Positions 15,742 to 22,618 of a DNA stretch of 24,523 nt are shown here, in pieces. This DNA is from an uncultured Lachnoanaerobaculum sp. GTDB taxonomy: Bacteria; Bacillota; Clostridia; Lachnospirales; Lachnospiraceae. The notes under the pieces were generated by a model that did no database searches, was not told the origin of the DNA, and saw only the letters and a list, made by a program, of their open reading frames with translations. Each line of letters opens with the position of its first letter. The first letter of the stretch is position 1. The stretch is taken from positions 1-24,523 of the forward strand of contig CAKAQP010000008.1 in the NCBI GenBank assembly GCA_916720285.1, given 5' to 3'. Position numbers and translations under genes: made by a program.

Positions 15742-16503
15742 TTATGTATTACCGCTTTCAAGACAGCCTATTACAGACTTCTTATATTCCAAAAACTCTT
15801 TCGTAAGCTTAAAAGAATTATCCCTTACAGAAGCTTCTATCTTAATCTCAGTTTTTATGTCGCCATCACCAAGTATATATATCCTATCCGACAGAAGTAT
15901 TGCCTCATCTACATCATGAGTTATAAATATAGTGGAAGTATTATATTTTCTTCTCATATTCATATACCAGTCATGCATCTCATCCTTTGTAATGGCATCC
16001 AGTGCAGAAAATGGCTCATCAAGTAAAGAAATATCTTTTGAAAAAAGATGTGTCCTTATAAGTGCAATCCTTTGCCTCATACCTCCTGAGAGTTCTTTAG
16101 GATATTTCTTTGCATAGGCATCCAGCTTAAACTCTTTTAACAATTTATTTGCCTTTACCAATGCATCCGCTTTCTTTTGTTTTTTTATAAAAAGAGGAAG
16201 TGCCACATTCTCTTCTATAGTCATATAAGGCAGCAAAAGGTCTTTTTGAAATGAATAGCTTATAATACCTGATTTACCTGTGATATCCTCTCCTCTATAT
16301 ATTACCTTTCCTGCATCCGGCTTTAACAGGCCGGCTATTATATTAAATAAAGTACTCTTTCCGCTTCCGCTTACTCCAAGAAGCGAAACCAGTTCATTAT
16401 CCCTCAGCTCAAGATTTATATTTGAAATAATTTCCCTTTCATCATATCCGAAGCTTACATTTCTTACTTCTAAAATAACCTCACTATTTTGTGATAAATT
16501 CAT
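15742..16503 (-). CDS. thiZ: Thiamine-precursor ABC importer, ATP-binding subunit
   Basis: This is the ATPase of an importer in the nitrate/sulfonate/taurine-like family. Motifs: Walker A GVSGSGKSTL, Q-loop SYSFQKDLLLPYMT, signature LSGGMRQRIALIR, Walker B ISLLDEPFSALD and H-loop IFITHDVDEA. It is the last gene of the TPP-riboswitch operon after thiX and thiY, which supports the ThiZ role in energising hydroxymethylpyrimidine-type precursor uptake. The 5' end overlaps thiY. I prefer ATG 16503 (253 residues), with purine-rich GGGAGCGGG upstream, over ATG 16524, which has no site, but the spacing is not ideal. It ends at the bidirectional terminator. Confidence 0.87.
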   Translation of the reverse strand: MNLSQNSEVILEVRNVSFGYDEREIISNINLELRDNELVSLLGVSGSGKSTLFNIIAGLLKPDAGKVIYRGEDITGKSGIISYSFQKDLLLPYMTIEENVALPLFIKKQKKADALVKANKLLKEFKLDAYAKKYPKELSGGMRQRIALIRTHLFSKDISLLDEPFSALDAITKDEMHDWYMNMRRKYNTSTIFITHDVDEAILLSDRIYILGDGDIKTEIKIEASVRDNSFKLTKEFLEYKKSVIGCLESGNT

Positions 16504-17488
16504 TATCAAGTCCCGCTCCCTCATCTATAGGGTTTTCTAAAAGATTGTTCTCATTAAGCCATTTGTAAAATTCTCCCCATCTGTCTGCATCAATATATCC
16601 CCATGGTGTACCTTCGTCAATGTATTGAGCCGATAAATACTCCTGAGATGCCATAGCCAGATTCTTATCTATCTCCGGTGCATACTTTAAGAGTATTTCC
16701 GCAGACTCCTTCGGATTTTCTGCAGCAAACTCGTATCCTTTTTTTGTAGCCTCAAGAAAGCTCTTAACTGTATCCTTATCATTTTTTATCATATCATCAT
16801 TTGTGAAAATTACAGGTGTATAATAGTCAAATGTAGGATTTATATCTTTGAAAGCAAAATAATCAAATTCAAAGCCTTTGACATTGGCTGCGATACCTGC
16901 CCATCCATAATATACCCAGATAGCGTCTACCTGTTTGCTGCTTAGTGCAGATACCTCATCAGTAACTGTTGAGGGTATAAGATTTACCTTACTGAAATCT
17001 CCCCCGTCCTTTTCAACTACATTTTTTAATATAGCTTTTTCTATCGGCATATCCCATGTCGCATAATTTTTACCTTCAAGTCCCTTAGGTGATGTAATTC
17101 CGTCATCTTTTCTTGACATTATTCCTGAAGTATTGTGCTGTGTTATAGCTGCAACCGCCTTTATAGGAAGAGCATTATCTCCGGAAAGCGCTCCTGCCAT
17201 AGTATCTTGAAATGATACTCCAAAGTTTGCCTTTCCGCTTGCAACGAGTACTTCCGCACCGTCCTCAGGTGGCTGAACTATTTCAAGCTCAATTCCTGCA
17301 TCCTCATAGTATCCCTTTTCCATTGCAACATAAAATCCTGTATGATTGGTATTCGGAGTCCAATCAAGTACCAAAGTCAGCTTCTTACTGTCTGTTTTCG
17401 TAGATTTTTTACTACCACAGGCAGTGCTTCCCAAAACCAAAGCACCTACGCTTAATGCAACAAACAAATTCTTAATTACTTTTTTCAT
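16484..17488 (-). CDS. thiY: Thiamine-precursor substrate-binding lipoprotein (ThiY/NMT1 family)
   Basis: The 334-residue lipoprotein has a signal peptide ending in LGSTAC (Cys24, with Ser at -3 a little off the usual lipobox). It is followed by the NMT1/THI5-like domain, with the diagnostic LVLDWTPNTNHTGFYVAMEK, then KGYYEDAGIELEIVQPPEDG and GVSFQDTM. Relatives bind hydroxymethylpyrimidine or N-formyl-aminopyrimidine salvaged from degraded thiamine and pass it to the ThiX permease. The TPP riboswitch in front of this operon fits that role. ATG 17488 has GGGAGGAG eight bases upstream and lies inside the end of thiX (17-base overlap), so translation is probably coupled. Which pyrimidine it prefers cannot be decided by eye. 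Confidence 0.9.
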   Translation of the reverse strand: MKKVIKNLFVALSVGALVLGSTACGSKKSTKTDSKKLTLVLDWTPNTNHTGFYVAMEKGYYEDAGIELEIVQPPEDGAEVLVASGKANFGVSFQDTMAGALSGDNALPIKAVAAITQHNTSGIMSRKDDGITSPKGLEGKNYATWDMPIEKAILKNVVEKDGGDFSKVNLIPSTVTDEVSALSSKQVDAIWVYYGWAGIAANVKGFEFDYFAFKDINPTFDYYTPVIFTNDDMIKNDKDTVKSFLEATKKGYEFAAENPKESAEILLKYAPEIDKNLAMASQEYLSAQYIDEGTPWGYIDADRWGEFYKWLNENNLLENPIDEGAGLDNEFITK

Positions 17489-18236
17489 GTTTCTCCTCCC
17501 ATGGCATGGAGATTTTCTGTAATAAATCCACTGCCTTTAATAATAATAAACTAAGTATAGATATAATAATTATCACTGCAAACATCTTATCAAAGGCATA
17601 TGCCTTTCTTACCCTTGTCATATAGACTCCAAGGCCTCTAAATCCACCAAGCCATTCCGATATCACGCCTCCTACTACCGAGTATGATGCCGAAATTTTC
17701 AAGGCCGCAAAAAACTTTCCCATAGATGAAGGCAGCTTTATAAATTTATAAATATCAAATTCACTTGCACCCATGGACTTTAATAGGTTTATCTCATCTT
17801 TATCCGTACTTTTAAATCCTTCAAGTACACCTATCGTAATAGGAAAAAAAGTTACAAGTACTATCAGTATAATTTTAGGCAAAAGATCATATCCGAACCA
17901 TAATACCAAAAGCGGTGCTATGGCTATTGTAGGGATTGTTTGACTGATTATAATAATCGGATAAAATGTTTTATAAAGTTTTGAAAATCTGTCCATCAAC
18001 AATGCAAATAATAACCCCAACATCACTCCTACTGTCAGTCCAAGCATACTTTCAAGCAGTGTATATAAAAGATGATACATAAGCAATGAAAAATCTCCTG
18101 TCAATGCCCTTACTATCTGTATCGGTGAAGGCATAAGATATGCCGGTATTACTTGTAGGCTGCAAAGCATCTGCCAGATTAACAAGAATAAGATACCAAA
18201 TCCGATCGGGTATATACTATCTCTTTTATTTTTCAT
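17472..18236 (-). CDS. thiX: Thiamine-precursor ABC importer, permease subunit
   Basis: This is a 254-residue membrane protein of the BPD_transp_1 type with about six helices. The cytoplasmic EAA loop that contacts the ATPase reads EINLLKSMGASEFDIYKFIK, followed by LPSSMGKFFAALKISASYSVVGGVISEWLGG split across the next loop and helix. The N-terminal part contains AYLMPSPIQIVRAL, common to SsuC/TauC/ThiX permeases. Start ATG 18236 overlaps the end of the thiamine-binding protein gene by 11 bases and has no clear ribosome binding site of its own, so it probably relies on translational coupling. It overlaps thiY by 17 bases downstream. Confidence 0.9.
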   Translation of the reverse strand: MKNKRDSIYPIGFGILFLLIWQMLCSLQVIPAYLMPSPIQIVRALTGDFSLLMYHLLYTLLESMLGLTVGVMLGLLFALLMDRFSKLYKTFYPIIIISQTIPTIAIAPLLVLWFGYDLLPKIILIVLVTFFPITIGVLEGFKSTDKDEINLLKSMGASEFDIYKFIKLPSSMGKFFAALKISASYSVVGGVISEWLGGFRGLGVYMTRVRKAYAFDKMFAVIIIISILSLLLLKAVDLLQKISMPWEEKHEKSN

Positions 18237-18531
18237 CTGTATGGTGTTTTGTCACCTTTCTGTCTATTGTAAGCAAGTCTCCGTCAGGTTTAAAGCTTAC
18301 TTTAATATATGCCATTACCCCGGGTGCACCTGCCCTTATCGCCACATGTTGACATTCCTTTACTATATCCATAAGTTTGTCATAATCACCCTCAATGGTA
18401 GTTTCAAAAGGACCAACATAATATTTTAAACCTGTGCTCTTTATATATGCTATTACCTCATCAACAATTCTCACTATTTCTTCATTGTCATATACTTCAG
18501 GTAATGTCTGTATAGCTACACTCGCATTCAT
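18226..18531 (-). CDS. Thiamine-binding protein, MTH1187/YkoF-like
   Basis: This small cytoplasmic protein of 101 residues belongs to the MTH1187 (pfam01910) family, whose members bind thiamine or its phosphates, often as ferredoxin-fold oligomers. Key stretches are VAIQTLPEV, EVIAYIKSTGLKYYVGPFET and the closing TIEGDYDKLMDIV region. The start is ATG 18531, preceded by GGAGG at five bases; an upstream TTG lies inside the ribosome binding site and is rejected. It is the first gene behind the TPP riboswitch, consistent with a thiamine-related binding role; whether it feeds or senses the transporter is unknown. Confidence 0.88.
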   Translation of the reverse strand: MNASVAIQTLPEVYDNEEIVRIVDEVIAYIKSTGLKYYVGPFETTIEGDYDKLMDIVKECQHVAIRAGAPGVMAYIKVSFKPDGDLLTIDRKVTKHHTDEK

Positions 18532-18543
18532 ATTTACCTCCAA

Positions 18544-18571
18544 AAAAAGACTGCTCTACGGCAGTCTTTTT
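18544..18571 (-). terminator. Intrinsic terminator of the TPP riboswitch expression platform
   Basis: An 11-bp stem (AAAAAGACTGC 18544-18554 with GCAGTCTTTTT 18561-18571, loop TCTACG) ends in a T-run that directly abuts the GGAGG of the first gene. It immediately follows the aptamer and should form when TPP is bound. Confidence 0.9.
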
Positions 18572-18573
18572 CT

Positions 18574-18647
18574 TTCCTACGCCGGCATTACCCGGATCAG
18601 GTTATGGGTTAAGGTAAAAACCTCTCTCAGCCGTATTAGCACCCCTT
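18574..18647 (-). ncRNA. TPP riboswitch aptamer (thi box)
   Basis: On the minus strand the sequence has the THI element order: GGGGTGC at the 5' end, GGCTGAGAGAGG, then ACCTGATCCGGGTAATGCC and GGCGTAGGAAA at the 3' end. This is the conserved core that contacts the pyrimidine and pyrophosphate of TPP. It controls the thiamine-binding protein-thiX-thiY-thiZ operon, with a terminator just downstream, so TPP is predicted to stop transcription. Confidence 0.96.
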
Positions 18648-18662
18648 CAAATATTTACTTTG

Positions 18663-18690
18663 ATTATAATACTAATCCGAAAAATTTCAA
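18663..18690 (-). promoter_or_regulatory. Promoter of the TPP-riboswitch operon
   Basis: On the minus strand TTGAAA (18690-18685), a 16-base spacer and TATAAT (18668-18663) place transcription start about ten bases before the aptamer. Confidence 0.6.
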
Positions 18691-18724
18691 TCAAAATTTT
18701 TTTGTAAAAAATAAAAACTTTTAG

Positions 18725-18753
18725 TTGACAGATTAGAGCTTAACTGATATAGT
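18725..18753 (+). promoter_or_regulatory. Strong sigma-A promoter of the tRNA cluster
   Basis: Perfect TTGACA (18725-18730), a 17-base spacer and TATAGT (18748-18753) lie about 18 bases before tRNA-Trp. It diverges from the TPP-riboswitch promoter, with roughly 35 bases between the two -35 boxes. Confidence 0.82.
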
Positions 18754-18770
18754 ATCAAAGTACCTTACAG

Positions 18771-18841
18771 AGGGGAATAGTTCAATGGTAGAGCAACGGT
18801 CTCCAAAACCGTAAATGGGGGTTCGAGCCCCTCTTCCCCTG
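18771..18841 (+). tRNA. tRNA-Trp (anticodon CCA)
   Basis: Acceptor AGGGGAA pairs with TTCCCCT; the anticodon stem ACGGT/ACCGT holds loop CTCCAAA with anticodon CCA. The T arm is GGGGG-TTCGAGC-CCCTC, and the discriminator is G. The 3' CCA is not encoded. Confidence 0.95.
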
Positions 18842-18851
18842 CTTTAAATCT

Positions 18852-18925
18852 CGAGGTGTGGCTCAGTTTGGTGGAGTGCAGCGTTCGGGACGCTGAGGTC
18901 GCAAGTTCGAATCTTGTCACCTCGA
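18852..18925 (+). tRNA. tRNA-Pro (anticodon CGG)
   Basis: Acceptor CGAGGTG pairs with CACCTCG; anticodon stem CAGCG/CGCTG encloses TTCGGGA, giving anticodon CGG. The T arm is GCAAG-TTCGAAT-CTTGT, and the discriminator is A. The 3' CCA is not encoded. It reads CCG codons only. Confidence 0.95.
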
Positions 18926-18934
18926 TTTTTATAA

Positions 18935-19006
18935 GGCCAATTGGTCAAGCGGCTAAGACGGCGCCCTCTCACGGCGCAAACCCGGGTTCGATTCCCGGAT
19001 TGGTCA
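18935..19006 (+). tRNA. tRNA-Glu (anticodon CTC)
   Basis: Acceptor GGCCAAT pairs with ATTGGTC with one G-U pair; anticodon stem GCGCC/GGCGC encloses CTCTCAC, giving anticodon CTC. The T arm is CCGGG-TTCGATT-CCCGG, and the discriminator is A. The 3' CCA is not encoded. Confidence 0.94.
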
Positions 19007-19008
19007 TT

Positions 19009-19033
19009 AAAGGAAGAGTAAAGCTCTTCCTTT
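19009..19033 (+). other. Hairpin between tRNA-Glu and tRNA-Thr, possible partial terminator
   Basis: A perfect 10-bp stem AAAGGAAGAG/CTCTTCCTTT with a 5-base loop sits in the 39-base gap between the third and fourth tRNAs. The tail (ATTCATATATGG) is not a strong T-run, so it may attenuate transcription, guide processing, or do neither. Confidence 0.45.
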
Positions 19034-19045
19034 ATTCATATATGG

Positions 19046-19118
19046 GCTTGTGTAGCACAGTTGGTAGTGCAACTCATTCGTAATGAGTAGGTCGTCGGTT
19101 CGAGTCCGATCGCGAGCT
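19046..19118 (+). tRNA. tRNA-Thr (anticodon CGT)
   Basis: Acceptor GCTTGTG pairs with CGCGAGC with two G-U pairs; anticodon stem ACTCA/TGAGT encloses TTCGTAA, giving anticodon CGT. The T arm is GTCGG-TTCGAGT-CCGAT, and the discriminator is T. The 3' CCA is not encoded. Confidence 0.93.
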
Positions 19119-19119
19119 T

Positions 19120-19147
19120 AAAAAAGCTGCCGAAAGGCAGCTTTTTT
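19120..19147. terminator. Bidirectional terminator of the tRNA cluster and the rplU-rsfS operon
   Basis: A 12-bp stem (AAAAAAGCTGCC 19120-19131 with GGCAGCTTTTTT 19136-19147) is closed by a GAAA tetraloop. It supplies T6 on either strand, just after tRNA-Thr and overlapping the rsfS stop codon. Confidence 0.93.
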
Positions 19148-19484
19148 ACATTTCCACTTCTATTCCGTCTCTCCAGATTCTGTCAAGATCATAGAAAGCT
19201 CTGTCTTCTCTAAGGAAAATATGAACAACAACATCCCTGTAATCAAGCAACATCCATGTTGCATTCTTATTTCCTTCTATAGCATGCGGAACAATTCCTT
19301 CTCTACCCAAAATAAAATCAATCTCGTCAGATATAGCCTGAACCTGATTTACATTGTTTGCACTGGCTATTATAAAATAATCCGCTACAGAACTTACTTT
19401 TGTTATATCAATAACCTTGATATCTTCGCCCTTTTTATCATCAATTATATTATAAATCTTTTTTACAATTTCTTTTATTTCCAT
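19146..19484 (-). CDS. rsfS: Ribosomal silencing factor RsfS
   Basis: RsfS binds ribosomal protein L14 and blocks joining of the subunits under starvation, and takes part in 50S maturation. The 112-residue product is full length, with the family core DIKVIDITKVSSVADYFIIAS, DEIDFILGREG and WMLLDYRDVVVHIFLREDR split over the central and C-terminal parts. GAGGTG lies just before ATG 19484, inside the end of yqeK; the yqeK stop TAG directly abuts the rsfS ATG. It is the last gene of the rplU operon, and its stop lies within the terminator stem. Confidence 0.95.
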   Translation of the reverse strand: MEIKEIVKKIYNIIDDKKGEDIKVIDITKVSSVADYFIIASANNVNQVQAISDEIDFILGREGIVPHAIEGNKNATWMLLDYRDVVVHIFLREDRAFYDLDRIWRDGIEVEM

Positions 19485-20078
19485 CTACACCTCTTCATCT
19501 CTCAATTCATATGTAAATTTATCTATATACATATCCTGACCGCTCAAATACTCAATGGTCGAATTTGCAATTCTTCCTATCGCTTTTGTTATATCCTCAA
19601 ATGCAAGTTTTCTTATCTCATCAAGACCCGGTAATTGTTTTCTGTTAGGCTCTATATAATCTGCAACAAATACAATTTTTTCCAACATACTCATATCTTT
19701 TTTACCTGTTGTATGCCATCTTATAGCTGACAAGATATCTTTATCTTCTATATTATAGTTTTTCATTGCCAAAAAAGGCGCATATATTGCATGTAGGATT
19801 TGCGGCGCTTTATCTGACACCAAAGCAACATAAGATTTATCGGTATAAGGATCAATAAATCCGTCCATATCCTCTTTAAGCTTTGAAACCTTCTCTCCTT
19901 TTGCAACATCATGCAAAACACCTGCAAGTTCCGCTCTCACAATATCCTCTCCATAGCGCATAGCCAAAGCAGCCGATGTATAAGCCACTCCAAGAGTATG
20001 CTCATATCTTTTTTTCGACAATTTTTCTTTCAAATCAGCCTTTATTAGGTCTATATTTTCTCGACTAAAATCAAACAT
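19485..20078 (-). CDS. yqeK: HD-domain diadenosine tetraphosphate hydrolase YqeK
   Basis: YqeK-type enzymes split Ap4A symmetrically into two ADP, removing a stress-linked nucleotide. The 197-residue HD-superfamily protein shows metal ligands in HTLGVAYTS (His27), LHDVAKG (His56-Asp57), HAIYAPF, AIRWHTTG and VFVADYIEPNR. The start ATG 20078 overlaps the end of nadD by eight bases, and rsfS follows with no gap, as in many Firmicutes. Confidence 0.94.
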   Translation of the reverse strand: MFDFSRENIDLIKADLKEKLSKKRYEHTLGVAYTSAALAMRYGEDIVRAELAGVLHDVAKGEKVSKLKEDMDGFIDPYTDKSYVALVSDKAPQILHAIYAPFLAMKNYNIEDKDILSAIRWHTTGKKDMSMLEKIVFVADYIEPNRKQLPGLDEIRKLAFEDITKAIGRIANSTIEYLSGQDMYIDKFTYELRDEEV

Positions 20079-20679
20079 ATATTTTATTCTCTTTTATATA
20101 TCTGCAAACATCCTCAGGAACATACTTTGTAATACTTTCTCCGGCTCCGGCCAATTCCCTTATATGAGTTGAAGAAATATCAATATCCATAGTATCCAAA
20201 AAGTAAATACCTTTAATCTCATATTTACTTTTCAGATGCTCAAAATGCTTTTTCAAGGTAAGATTTTCATTGCTGTAATCCCTTGATGCCACTATCAATT
20301 TTACTATCTTTAATATAATATCCGGATTTTTCCAGGTTTCTATCTCATAAAACGAATCCGCACCCATAATAAAGTAAAATTCATCATCAATATACTTACT
20401 TTGAAGCTTTTCCAGAGTATTGAAAGTGTAGGAATTACCTTCTAAAGTATTTTCAAAATCTGAACAATAAAATCCGTCTTGTCCCTGTATTGCCAATTCA
20501 ATCATAGATTTTCTCAGTGAAAATTCACTTATCTTTTTACCGAGCTTATGTGGTGGTGTCTTTGCAGGCATAAACCACACTTCATCAAGATTACATAACT
20601 CTTTTGCTCCCTCTGCCAGTATCAAATGCCCAAAATGTATCGGATCGAATGTACCTCCAAGAATACCAATCTTCTTCAT
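20071..20679 (-). CDS. nadD: Nicotinate-nucleotide adenylyltransferase
   Basis: NadD adenylates nicotinate mononucleotide to deamido-NAD in NAD synthesis. The 202-residue protein has the nucleotidyltransferase motif GILGGTFDPIHFGH (HxGH) near the start, MPAKTPPHK, the central FIMGADSFYEIETWKN and the C-terminal ISSTHIRE (ISSTxIR) signature. ATG 20679 lies one base after the yhbY stop, and the end overlaps yqeK by eight bases, so the three are translated from one message. Confidence 0.95.
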   Translation of the reverse strand: MKKIGILGGTFDPIHFGHLILAEGAKELCNLDEVWFMPAKTPPHKLGKKISEFSLRKSMIELAIQGQDGFYCSDFENTLEGNSYTFNTLEKLQSKYIDDEFYFIMGADSFYEIETWKNPDIILKIVKLIVASRDYSNENLTLKKHFEHLKSKYEIKGIYFLDTMDIDISSTHIRELAGAGESITKYVPEDVCRYIKENKIYV

Positions 20680-20680
20680 A

Positions 20681-20977
20681 TTATTTCGGAAGATTTATCT
20701 TTCTGTTCTTAGGCTCATCAGCCTGTTTATAAAGTACTATCTTCTTTCCTATGACCTGCACAACCTCACTCCTTGTAAGCTTTGCAATTTCAGCCGCAAT
20801 TATCTTAGGATCATCGGCACAGTTTTTCAAAACAGATATCTTTATTAACTCTCTGGGCTCCATAGCCTCTGCAATAGCTGCCGCATTCTCCTCTGTAAGA
20901 GAAGCTTTACCTATTTGCATTATAGGGTCAAGGTTCATAGCCAGTCCCTTTAAATATGCTCTTTGTCTACTATTCAT
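20681..20977 (-). CDS. yhbY: YhbY family RNA-binding ribosome assembly factor
   Basis: This 98-residue CRM-domain protein associates with pre-50S particles in other bacteria. The hallmark features are LNPxIQIGK-like LDPIMQIGKASLTEE near the N-terminus, ELIKISVLKNC, and the GxxG-like VIGKKIVLYK toward the C-terminus. AGGAG sits six bases before ATG 20977. It lies between obgE and nadD in the operon, the usual Firmicute order. Confidence 0.93.
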   Translation of the reverse strand: MNSRQRAYLKGLAMNLDPIMQIGKASLTEENAAAIAEAMEPRELIKISVLKNCADDPKIIAAEIAKLTRSEVVQVIGKKIVLYKQADEPKNRKINLPK

Positions 20978-20988
20978 TTTTCTCCTAT

Positions 20989-22266
20989 TTACTTATAATA
21001 GTCAAACTCATGGCCATACATACGAACAGTATTTCCATCAACTATTCCTGCCTCTTCCAGTTTTTCTAAAACACCTGATGTCTTTAAAAATTTCTGGAAG
21101 AAATCAAATCCCTTTTCAGAATCCAGATTTGTATATCCAAGCATCTTCTCTATTCTTGGACCTTCTACCACAAATACTCCGTCTTCGTCAATCTCAACTG
21201 TAAACGGAAGATTCTTATCGCTTGAATAATCTACTTCAAACTCTTTCTCAAAAACTTTAACAGTTCTGTCTATTGTACTTAAAACGTTTACCAGTTCATA
21301 GAGAAGCTCCTGTATACCTTTTCCGCTTACACCCGATATAGGGAATACCTTAATGTCGGGGAAAGCCTCCTTTATTCTCTCTATCTGACTGTTTTCTTCG
21401 TCATAGATTGCATCTATTTTATTTGCGGCAATAATCTGCGGTCTTTCAAGCAGACTCTCATCATAACTCTTCAGCTCGTTCATGATGGTTTTTATATCCT
21501 CTACAGGATCTCTGCCTTCAGTAGAAGCCGCATCTACCACATGTACAAGTACCTTGGTTCTTTCAATATGTCTTAGGAAATCATGTCCAAGGCCTACACC
21601 TTCACTTGCACCCTCTATAAGTCCCGGAATATCCGCCATTACAAAACCGCCTGCTCCCTTTACATCCACAACTCCAAGATGAGGATCAAGTGTTGTAAAG
21701 TGGTAATTAGCAATCTTAGGCTTTGCATTACTTACTCTTGAGAGAAGTGTAGACTTACCTACATTAGGAAATCCTACAAGACCTACATCTGCTATAACCT
21801 TTAGCTCCAAGAGAACAAACATCTCTTTTCCGGGCTGACCCGGCTTTGCGAACTTCGGCACCTGCATAGTAGCTGTGGCAAAATTCATATTTCCGAATCC
21901 ACCTTTACCGCCTCTAAGGATTACCTCTCTTTTATTTTCTCCCGACATATCGGCAATAACCTTGCCGGTTTCAAAGTCTTTTATTACAGTACCCTCAGGT
22001 ACCTTAAGTGTCAGGCTCTTGGCATCCGCACCATGGCATTTTCTCTTACCGCCCGGTTCACCGTCTCCTGCCACATATTTTCTCTTCATTCTAAAATCGG
22101 TGAGTGTGTTCAGACCTTCATCTACCTCAAAAATGATATCTCCGCCTTTTCCACCGTCACCACCGTCAGGACCGCCTGCAGCCACAAAAAGCTCTCTTCT
22201 AAAGCTTACATGACCGTCTCCGCCCTTACCGGACTTTATAAAAATTTTTGCACTATCAGCAAACAT
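20989..22266 (-). CDS. obgE: GTPase ObgE/CgtA
   Basis: Obg is an essential GTPase in 50S ribosome assembly and stress signalling. The 425-residue protein has the glycine-rich Obg domain (1-158; KSGKGGDGHVSFRRE and repeated GG motifs). The G domain follows, with G1 GFPNVGKS (165-172), switch region NYHFTTLDP, G3 DIPGLIEGA and G4 NKID. A C-terminal OCT domain spans about 345-420. AAAGAGG upstream supports ATG 22266. A hairpin lies in the 61-base gap to rpmA, the widest gap in the operon. Confidence 0.97.
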   Translation of the reverse strand: MFADSAKIFIKSGKGGDGHVSFRRELFVAAGGPDGGDGGKGGDIIFEVDEGLNTLTDFRMKRKYVAGDGEPGGKRKCHGADAKSLTLKVPEGTVIKDFETGKVIADMSGENKREVILRGGKGGFGNMNFATATMQVPKFAKPGQPGKEMFVLLELKVIADVGLVGFPNVGKSTLLSRVSNAKPKIANYHFTTLDPHLGVVDVKGAGGFVMADIPGLIEGASEGVGLGHDFLRHIERTKVLVHVVDAASTEGRDPVEDIKTIMNELKSYDESLLERPQIIAANKIDAIYDEENSQIERIKEAFPDIKVFPISGVSGKGIQELLYELVNVLSTIDRTVKVFEKEFEVDYSSDKNLPFTVEIDEDGVFVVEGPRIEKMLGYTNLDSEKGFDFFQKFLKTSGVLEKLEEAGIVDGNTVRMYGHEFDYYK

Positions 22267-22288
22267 AAATACCTCTTTGTATTAAAGA

Positions 22289-22314
22289 AGGCCTCATACA
22301 TCTGTATGAAGCCT
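22289..22314 (-). terminator. Possible attenuator hairpin between rpmA and obgE
   Basis: AGGC-C-TCATAC (22289-22299) pairs with GTATGA-A-GCCT (22304-22314) with one mismatch and a 4-base loop. On the minus strand the following bases are TTCTTTAAT, a moderate T-rich tail, so partial termination could lower obgE relative to the ribosomal proteins. Confidence 0.4.
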
Positions 22315-22327
22315 CCCGTCTCAACTC

Positions 22328-22618
22328 TTATTCAGCAATAGCTCTTGGGTAAACAGAAACCTGCTTTTTGTCTCTGCCCTTTCTTTCAAAACGAACTACA
22401 CCATCAACTGTAGCGAACAAAGTATCATCACCACCACGACCTACATTAAGTCCCGGATGAATCTTTGTACCTCTCTGTCTGTATAGTATATTTCCAGCTA
22501 AAACAAACTGTCCGTCTGCTCTCTTAGCACCAAGTCTTTTTGACTCAGAGTCACGACCGTTCTTTGTAGATCCAACTCCCTTTTTATGAGCGAAAAGCTG
22601 AAGGTTCATTTTTAACAT
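22328..22618 (-). CDS. rpmA: 50S ribosomal protein L27, with cleavable N-terminal extension
   Basis: L27 reaches into the peptidyl-transferase centre. The 96-residue precursor begins MLKMNLQLFAHKKG; in Firmicutes the peptide up to LQLF (here nine residues) must be removed by the protease Prp before the ribosome is functional. The body GVGSTKNGRDSESKRLG and IHPGLNVGRGGDDTLFA is typical. ATG 22618 is chosen because AGGAGG lies eight bases upstream within the end of prp, and because the extended N-terminus matches the staphylococcal form; the internal Met4 is too far from the site. Confidence 0.97.
   Translation of the reverse strand: MLKMNLQLFAHKKGVGSTKNGRDSESKRLGAKRADGQFVLAGNILYRQRGTKIHPGLNVGRGGDDTLFATVDGVVRFERKGRDKKQVSVYPRAIAE

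Noticed and set aside
20751..21203. 150-codon plus-strand frame
   Set aside because: Antisense to yhbY and the end of obgE, both of which have clear motifs and ribosome binding sites.
21875..22341. Two overlapping plus-strand frames of 102-112 codons
   Set aside because: Antisense to the Gly/Pro-rich Obg domain; the open frame follows from the codon bias of the real gene.
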